Source of the DNA: JBFMFE01 sp040752295
GTDB lineage: Bacteria; UBP15; UBA6099; JBFMBQ01
Length of the DNA stretch: 11,428 nucleotides
Reading direction: 5' to 3'
Assembly: GCA_040752295.1 (NCBI GenBank)
Contig: JBFMFE010000014.1
Span: 1-11,428 of the forward strand
The notes under the pieces were generated by a model, which was not told the DNA's origin, ran no database searches, and saw only the letters and a program-made list of their open reading frames with translations. Position 1 is the stretch's first letter. Every line of letters begins with the position of its first letter. Shown piece by piece: positions 7,328 to 11,428 of this stretch. A program made the translations under genes and the position numbers.

Positions 7328-7356
7328 TGATTTTGCATGAATTTTATGCAAAATCA
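7328..7356. promoter_or_regulatory. 11-bp perfect inverted repeat, candidate operator
   Basis: TGATTTTGCAT (7328-7338) and its exact reverse complement ATGCAAAATCA (7346-7356) flank a 7-base spacer. The core TGCAAAAT also occurs singly at 7233-7240 inside the candidate minus-strand promoter. The stem is AT-rich and has no U-tract after it, so a protein-binding dyad is more likely than a terminator. It sits between the two divergent promoters, about 70 bases upstream of the plus-strand -35. Confidence 0.45.
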
Positions 7357-7426
7357 CGCTCAACCAGCCGCAAAGTTATGTTTGATTCTACGCCGGCGGT
7401 TCTAAATGTCAATCCGTTCCGTTTCG

Positions 7427-7454
7427 TTGACAGCCGCGATTATATTGTTATAAA
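7427..7454 (+). promoter_or_regulatory. Strong sigma70-type promoter for the radical SAM gene
   Basis: A perfect -35 TTGACA (7427-7432) and -10 TATAAA (7449-7454) are 16 bases apart, with TG at 7446-7447 giving an extended -10. Transcription would start near 7461, leaving a leader of about 70 bases before the ATG at 7533. This is the best promoter match in the window. Confidence 0.7.
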
Positions 7455-7465
7455 TCATCTGATGA

Positions 7466-7519
7466 GCCGCGCGGACCCGCGCGGCGAAACGCCGCTCCGG
7501 GCGCGCCGTCGGACCCGGA
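7466..7519 (+). promoter_or_regulatory. Structured GC-rich leader of the radical SAM mRNA
   Basis: Just downstream of the predicted transcription start, GCCGCGCG (7466-7473) pairs perfectly with CGCGCGGC (7478-7485) around a 4-base loop. TCCGGG (7496-7501) can pair with CCCGGA (7514-7519) around a 12-base loop. The second hairpin ends 13 bases before the ATG, where only weak purine-rich ACGGAA sequence can serve as ribosome binding site. The structure may damp or regulate translation; I do not recognise a known riboswitch class. Confidence 0.45.
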
Positions 7520-7532
7520 AAACGGAAACGGA

Positions 7533-8981
7533 ATGAAAATAGTTCTCATACAGCCTCTCACCAATTTCATCGAGCAGGCGTACGGCGTGAAACAGAAGGT
7601 CAGGTTCGGGCACGCCCCCCCCCTCGGTCTCGGCTACGTCGCGTCGCTCCTCGAAAATGACGGCCACGAAGTCCGCATCCTCGACGCCTGCGCGATGGAA
7701 CTCACTCACGACGAGACCATTGACGTTATGGAGGACTTCAAGCCCGACGTCGCAGGGTTGACCGTCCTTACGAACTACAAGCGCTTCGCAAAGGAACTCG
7801 CCGCCGCGATCAAAAGGCGGATGCCACACGTCGCGGTCGTCCTCGGCGGCGCCCACGCCACCTACTTCCACGCCGAAATACTCGACGACATGCCGGGAGT
7901 TGACCACGTCCTCTACGGCGAAGTTGACACCGTGGTGCGGGACTATGTCCGGCACCTGCGCGACCCCGATAAACTCCATTCCCTCAAGGGGCTCGTTTAC
8001 AGAAACTCCAAGGGAAAAGCGGTCGTCAACCCGCGCGCGGACATCCTCGAAAGCCTTGACGACGTCCCCATGCCCGCCTGGCACCTGTACGACTTCTCCC
8101 TCTACAGACCGCTCCCCCTCCAGTACAGGCGGCTGCCCTTCTTCACGATGATCACGTCCCGCGGCTGCTGGTGGCAGCGCTGCAAGTTCTGCTTCCAGTC
8201 GGGCGGCTGCGCGATGAAGTACAGGAGAAACTCCCCCGGACGCGTCGCCGATGAAGTGGAAATCCTGTATCACAGGTACGGCATCCGCGAGATCGCCTTC
8301 TGGGACGACACCTTCATAATGAACCTCGGGTGGCTGAAGAACTTCACCGGTCTGCTGAAAGAGAAGAATCTCGACGTAACATGGACGGCGTCGGGGCGGG
8401 CGAACACGATGAACGAGGAGATTATCCGCACGATCCACGACGCTGGATGCTGGTCCATGTTCATTGGAGTCGAGTCGGGATGCCAGGAACTGCTGGACGT
8501 CATAGACAAGGGGATCACCCTGGAGCAGGCGAGGAAGGTGTTCGCCGCCGCCTCGAAGGTGGGAATAGAGACGCGCGGCGCGTTCATGCTCGGCCTGCCG
8601 GGCGAAACCCCCCGGATGGGACGCAAAACGATTGACTTCGCCGTCGCGCTCGACCCCACGTACGCGATCTTCTACGCCACCCACCCGCGGTTCGGAACAC
8701 AGCTCTACGACATTGCGCAGCGCACCGGGAAACTCATTGACAAGGACTTCCGCGGCATGTCCAAGGTCACTTACGTCCCGGACGCCTACCGCGACGCGCG
8801 TGAACTGGAGAACCTGATTCGGAGCGCCTACCTGCGCTTCTACCTCCGCCCGCGTTACATACTGAAAACGCTGCTGCGGATGCGCTCGCTGACGACGGCG
8901 GTCGAGATCGTCAAGGGCTTCCTTCTCTTTCTCGGTCTCAGCGCCACGAGAAGCAGGCGGCGGAGCGCCGAAGAGGCGTAA
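7533..8981 (+). CDS. B12-binding-domain/radical SAM protein (BchE-like superfamily)
   Basis: A 482-residue protein with the usual two-domain layout: an N-terminal cobalamin-binding-like Rossmann domain (about 1-140, with PPLGLGYVASLLE at 29-41 and VVLGGAHAT at 102-110) and a radical SAM barrel (about 200-420). The cluster motif is GCWWQRCKFC (211-220): Cys212, Cys217 and Cys220 give CX4CX2C rather than the canonical CX3CX2C. Downstream landmarks are FWDDTF (256-261), GVESG (312-316, SAM contact) and GLPGET (354-359). The basic C-terminal helix (about 436-470) resembles that of enzymes encoded near glycan or lipid genes. Family members perform methylations, cyclisations and other radical chemistry, generally anaerobically or microaerobically; the substrate here is unknown. 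No DxHxxG motif is seen, as is common in this branch. It appears monocistronic, with its own promoter. Confidence 0.87.
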   Translation: MKIVLIQPLTNFIEQAYGVKQKVRFGHAPPLGLGYVASLLENDGHEVRILDACAMELTHDETIDVMEDFKPDVAGLTVLTNYKRFAKELAAAIKRRMPHVAVVLGGAHATYFHAEILDDMPGVDHVLYGEVDTVVRDYVRHLRDPDKLHSLKGLVYRNSKGKAVVNPRADILESLDDVPMPAWHLYDFSLYRPLPLQYRRLPFFTMITSRGCWWQRCKFCFQSGGCAMKYRRNSPGRVADEVEILYHRYGIREIAFWDDTFIMNLGWLKNFTGLLKEKNLDVTWTASGRANTMNEEIIRTIHDAGCWSMFIGVESGCQELLDVIDKGITLEQARKVFAAASKVGIETRGAFMLGLPGETPRMGRKTIDFAVALDPTYAIFYATHPRFGTQLYDIAQRTGKLIDKDFRGMSKVTYVPDAYRDARELENLIRSAYLRFYLRPRYILKTLLRMRSLTTAVEIVKGFLLFLGLSATRSRRRSAEEA

Positions 8982-9051
8982 AGCGTTTCGCCGGCTGTAT
9001 TTCGCATATTGAGGTTTGCAAAAATAAAGGAAAACAAGGTGATCTTTTTCC

Positions 9052-9120
9052 GACAGGCAAGATGCCTGTCCCACTTAAAAAGGATTCTCTTGTAATTGTG
9101 GGACAGGCTTCCAGCCTGTC
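9052..9120. repeat. Paired GCCTGTCCCAC hairpin repeat (REP/BIME-like)
   Basis: Two small hairpins face each other. GACAGGCA (9052-9059) pairs with TGCCTGTC (9063-9070) around a 3-base loop; GACAGGCT (9102-9109) pairs with AGCCTGTC (9113-9120) around a 3-base loop. In addition GCCTGTCCCAC (9064-9074) is exactly inverted as GTGGGACAGGC (9098-9108), so the whole unit can fold in alternative ways. The design is that of paired extragenic palindromes. I recall similar GTGGGACAGGC-type repeats in other environmental genomes, but no mobilising transposase is in the window. Confidence 0.75.
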
Positions 9121-9204
9121 AACAGGCAATTTAAGTTGAGAGAGAGGAGATTTTCCATTAAGGTCATTGAGCACGGCATCACCTTCCGGTATTGCAGTTT
9201 GTAC

Positions 9205-9238
9205 GCCGCCTGCCTGTGCGTATCAGCACGCAGACAGG
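9205..9238 (+). repeat. Dispersed repeat, copy 1 (GCCGCCTGCCTGTGC ... GCACGCAGACAGG)
   Basis: The blocks GCCGCCTGCCTGTGC (9205-9219) and GCACGCAGACAGG (9226-9238) recur identically and in the same order at 11280-11294 and 11335-11347. The two blocks are themselves imperfectly complementary and can form a hairpin. In this copy they are only 6 bases apart, against 40 in the other copy, which carries an extra internal hairpin. Confidence 0.65.
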
Positions 9239-9422
9239 CTGTGCCGAGCAGGCTGGCTGGAAGTCTGTAACGAACTGTCAGTTTTTAAACGGTTTTTTTT
9301 ACTGGTGGTTTGTGATAAAATTGCAGAAACGGAAATGAGAGAAAAAGGACAAGGGTGAAAAAATACCAAAAAACGGCGGCTGTCCTCCTTGGGTCAAATG
9401 ATCCCATAGGGGTTTATAGTTC

Positions 9423-9428
9423 AGGAGG
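9423..9428 (+). promoter_or_regulatory. Consensus Shine-Dalgarno of the lipoprotein gene
   Basis: A full AGGAGG lies 8 bases before the ATG at 9437. It is the only perfect ribosome binding site in the window and fixes the start codon, placing the signal peptide at the N-terminus. Confidence 0.8.
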
Positions 9429-9436
9429 CGATTTAA

Positions 9437-11182
9437 ATGAGACGACGAAAACCCTTGCTGATGTTTATCGTTCCATTTGCTGCGGCTCTGGTGATTCTCA
9501 CTGGATGTGACGAAGCGCCAAGTCACAGGACGGCTGATTTTTCGCCGGATGGTACGCTCATCGCGGTGATCACGGACGACACCGGCGATGAACGGTACAG
9601 GAGCGAAATCTCCGTGCGCCGGGCGGATGATGAAAACGCGAAAGCTTACACCGTGTATTCCGCGCCGGGGAAAATGGCTATCTTCGACGTGTTCTGGAAG
9701 AGTGACAGGTTGGTTGTGTTCGAATCCGGGGAGGGTTGGGCGTGTCCCGACGCGGAGGAATTTCGGAAGAAAAACAAGAGGGCGGCGATCCCGGAATTCG
9801 ACATTCGAATCGTGGCGCTTGCCGGAGACTTCGCGGACGGGAAACCAGCGGAAAACCCGCAGGTTTATTTCAAAACTTCCCATCCATGCTGGGAAGAAAT
9901 AATCAAAACGATTAAAGATAAGAATGGCAGAAAAATGAAAAAAACGTTTTACTATGACAATAGAATTCTTCATTGGACAAATATTTCCAGCGCGAGGGAC
10001 GCCGACCTGATAGTCTTCGAGCCTTTGGAAGCCGTCGGAACTGAGCGGGAAGGCGGAATGAGACTGCTCGACACAAAAACCGGCCAAATCAAAACCGTTC
10101 TGGATGGCAGGGACGTGTCCACCCCGTCAATTTCGTGGGATGGGAAGAAATTGGCGTTCAGAGAGTACATCAAGGAGGGAAAAAACACAGGAAATGAAGC
10201 CGCCGCCGCGGACGTAAAGCATGCCGGGGAGAAAAAACCGCCTGAAACCTTCCTTAAGGTCTTGAACCTTGAAAGTGGCTTTGAGAACGAAATCATCATA
10301 ATCGCACAGGTAAAGGACGAAAGACCCATGTGGTCGAAGGACGGCGAGTACCTTTTCATCCCCGGCATATCGAATGTCGCGTACACAATCGAGTGCGACA
10401 GAAAATGCGCTGTGGCGGAATACGCTAAAAAGATGAGAGAGGAAAATAAAAACAGGGACGACGGGGACGCTGTGAAAAGTGAGCAGATACCTGAAGACCC
10501 CGTTTTGATCTATTCGATTGACACCGAGGAGGCGGAAAAGAAAGGGCTATGCAGAACCGTTCGCGGAACGATCCCGGAGGGGGAAAGAGATTCCCTCGGG
10601 AAAGTGTACCTTGACGACGTGCATACGTGGTACACGCTTCACAAATACTATTCCGGCATGGGGATAACGGTAAGGCTGCTGGATCACGTAACTTATTTCA
10701 GCCTCAACCCGGAGACGGAGCAGATACTCGCGAAAAGGCTCGAAAGCCCCGTGAGCGAAAGGAAAGGACTGTGGCTCGTTGACTACAGCGGGAGGGAAAT
10801 CCGGGAGGTGAAATACGAGTACGTGACCGGGTTCGACGCTGTGAACAGGTTCGGAATGACAGTGGGAGTGGCAAGCGACAAGCATGGCAGCGTGCCGGTA
10901 ACACTCGACACAGTTACGGACGAGGAGCGACCCCTGATCGGGAAGAAGCAGGACCTCCTCACGCTCGCGGGTTATAATTTCGATCAAAAGCGATACAAAA
11001 AGGCGAAAGAGCTTTTCGAAAAATACGTTTCGCTGTACGACCTCCCGGAGGAGTCGGGGTACCGCCTGATAATGATAGCAACTTACAGGGAAACGAAGGA
11101 CTACGAAAAAATGATGAAACTCACGCGGACGGTGCCGGTTGAAGAAATTCAGAGGTATTTTTCCGTGTGCGGTAAGTTTTGA
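9437..11182 (+). CDS. Predicted lipoprotein with beta-propeller-like (PD40/WD40-like) repeats
   Basis: A 581-residue exported protein. Residues 1-24 form a lipoprotein signal: basic MRRRK, a hydrophobic stretch (7-20), then lipobox LTGC with lipidated Cys24. Asp25 after the cysteine would mean inner-membrane retention by the enterobacterial Lol rule, which may not apply here. The body contains strands of the PD40/TolB type: ADFSPDGTLIAV (33-44), PSISWDGKKLAF (230-241) and PMWSKDGEYLFI (297-308). This suggests an irregular propeller, interrupted by a charged insert (about 245-270) and another at 330-348. Residues 508-560 look like one or two TPR-like helical hairpins (YNFDQKRYKKAKELFEKY). I do not recognise a specific family or function; a scaffolding or ligand-binding role is a guess. 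Base composition is visibly lower in GC than the other genes. No neighbour within 400 bases on either side. Confidence 0.78.
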   Translation: MRRRKPLLMFIVPFAAALVILTGCDEAPSHRTADFSPDGTLIAVITDDTGDERYRSEISVRRADDENAKAYTVYSAPGKMAIFDVFWKSDRLVVFESGEGWACPDAEEFRKKNKRAAIPEFDIRIVALAGDFADGKPAENPQVYFKTSHPCWEEIIKTIKDKNGRKMKKTFYYDNRILHWTNISSARDADLIVFEPLEAVGTEREGGMRLLDTKTGQIKTVLDGRDVSTPSISWDGKKLAFREYIKEGKNTGNEAAAADVKHAGEKKPPETFLKVLNLESGFENEIIIIAQVKDERPMWSKDGEYLFIPGISNVAYTIECDRKCAVAEYAKKMREENKNRDDGDAVKSEQIPEDPVLIYSIDTEEAEKKGLCRTVRGTIPEGERDSLGKVYLDDVHTWYTLHKYYSGMGITVRLLDHVTYFSLNPETEQILAKRLESPVSERKGLWLVDYSGREIREVKYEYVTGFDAVNRFGMTVGVASDKHGSVPVTLDTVTDEERPLIGKKQDLLTLAGYNFDQKRYKKAKELFEKYVSLYDLPEESGYRLIMIATYRETKDYEKMMKLTRTVPVEEIQRYFSVCGKF

Positions 11183-11279
11183 AGCCGCCGTTTAAACGAA
11201 GTCCCGCATGAGGAAAGTGGATGGGCTCAGGGCTGGAAATTGAAAATTGGCGCCGGCGCTGAACGGGCGTATGGTGCCT

Positions 11280-11347
11280 GCCGCCTGCCTGTGCCGTGCC
11301 CTGCACGGCATACAGGCTTGGCAGGCAGGTGAACGCACGCAGACAGG
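11280..11347 (+). repeat. Dispersed repeat, copy 2, with internal hairpin
   Basis: Carries the same two blocks as the copy at 9205-9238, here at 11280-11294 and 11335-11347, in the same orientation. Between them GCCGTGC (11293-11299) pairs perfectly with GCACGGC (11303-11309) around a 3-base loop. CCTGCCTGT upstream can pair with ACAGG and GGCAGGCAGG at 11312-11329 to extend a larger, imperfect hairpin. Confidence 0.65.
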
Positions 11348-11370
11348 TGACGGCTGTGGCACGGGCAGGC

Positions 11371-11427
11371 CGCCCTACAAAAAACCGCATAAAATCTTAT
11401 ATTTTTATTATCGAGAGATGTAGGGCG
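11371..11427. repeat. Inverted repeat around an AT-rich stretch at the window end
   Basis: CGCCCTAC (11371-11378) is exactly inverted as GTAGGGCG (11420-11427), bracketing 41 AT-rich bases. The right arm runs to the window edge, so this may be the near end of a larger repeat. No gene is visible in 11183-11428. Confidence 0.45.
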
Positions 11428-11428
11428 C

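Larger units (their letters stand above)
7185..7532. other. AT-rich divergent intergenic region
   Basis: 348 bases between divergent start codons, markedly more AT-rich (especially 7200-7460) than the genes on either side. It contains candidate promoters in both directions, two perfect inverted repeats, three copies of TGCAAAAT (7233-7240, 7347-7354, and inverted at 7330-7337) and a GC-rich hairpin leader, each listed separately. An open frame across it on the plus strand has low-complexity content and no ribosome binding site; I do not regard it as a gene. Confidence 0.6.
8982..9436. other. Repeat-bearing intergenic region
   Basis: 455 bases with no convincing gene. Two repeat elements, at 9052-9120 and 9205-9238, are listed separately. 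A small open frame at 9167-9358 mostly translates repeat sequence and is not credible. No clear terminator for the radical SAM gene and no strong promoter for the lipoprotein gene stand out. A weak match, TTGAGA (9136-9141) then TAAGGT (9159-9164) with 17-base spacing, is the best I find. Bases 9281-9300 hold a T-rich run without a preceding stem. Confidence 0.55.

Noticed and set aside
7328..7356. Rho-independent terminator at the 11-bp inverted repeat
   Set aside because: The stem is AT-rich, no U-tract follows on either strand, and it lies between divergent promoters where no transcript is expected to end.
7072..7536. Plus-strand open frame across the divergent intergenic region
   Set aside because: It overlaps the start of the minus-strand gene and the strong promoter, lacks a ribosome binding site, and its Phe/Ser-rich content reflects AT-rich DNA.
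7455..9074. Very long antisense open frame (539 codons) opposite the radical SAM gene
   Set aside because: The plus strand encodes recognisable B12/radical SAM motifs across the same interval. The antisense product is low-complexity, as expected from third-position GC bias.
9167..9358. Small open frame of 63 codons in the intergenic repeat region
   Set aside because: About a third of it is translated repeat sequence, and it has no plausible ribosome binding site.
9389..9420. Possible promoter TTGGGT ... TATAGT before the lipoprotein gene
   Set aside because: The spacer is 20 bases, and the start of transcription would fall inside or after the Shine-Dalgarno sequence.

Overview
The window looks like chromosomal DNA of an uncultured, GC-rich, Gram-negative bacterium, probably from a metagenome assembly. 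The GldG plus DUF4340 pair, a lipobox lipoprotein, the partner-switching proteins and the many intergenic GC-rich hairpin repeats would fit the Planctomycetes/Verrucomicrobia/Lentisphaerae group or a neighbouring phylum. No rRNA, tRNA or unambiguous marker gene is present, so the phylum is an inference only. No transposase, CRISPR array, phage gene or tRNA was seen.

Positions 1-3377 (+ strand) form a tightly packed, probably co-transcribed series: the 3' end of a GldG-type ABC-transporter auxiliary protein, a membrane-anchored DUF4340 protein, a lipid kinase of the diacylglycerol/sphingosine kinase family, a STAS-domain anti-anti-sigma-like protein, and a fusion of a response-regulator receiver domain to an RsbW-like kinase domain. 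The last two look like a partner-switching regulatory pair whose output may be gated by a histidine kinase. No sigma factor, phosphatase or histidine kinase for it is visible.

A 323-base gap (3378-3700) carries a GC-rich dispersed repeat and a good sigma70-like promoter for an asparagine synthase-type glutamine amidotransferase (3701-5599). This gene converges, with a 16-base gap, on a minus-strand polytopic membrane protein resembling GT-C glycosyltransferases (5616-7184). Together they hint at surface-glycan assembly.

An AT-rich divergent intergenic region (7185-7532) separates the GT-C-like gene from a B12-binding-domain/radical SAM enzyme (7533-8981). It holds a strong extended -10 promoter, two perfect inverted repeats, three copies of TGCAAAAT and a GC-rich hairpin leader, so it is the best candidate regulatory region here. 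The radical SAM protein has an atypical CX4CX2C cluster motif.

The remainder (8982-11428) is dominated by hairpin repeats around a single lower-GC gene for a predicted outer-membrane or periplasmic lipoprotein with beta-propeller-like repeats (9437-11182). Repeat units of one family lie in the same orientation on both sides of that gene. I see no clearly new defence or mobile system. The most interesting points are the receiver-kinase/STAS module, the unusual radical SAM motif and the repeat and operator structures.
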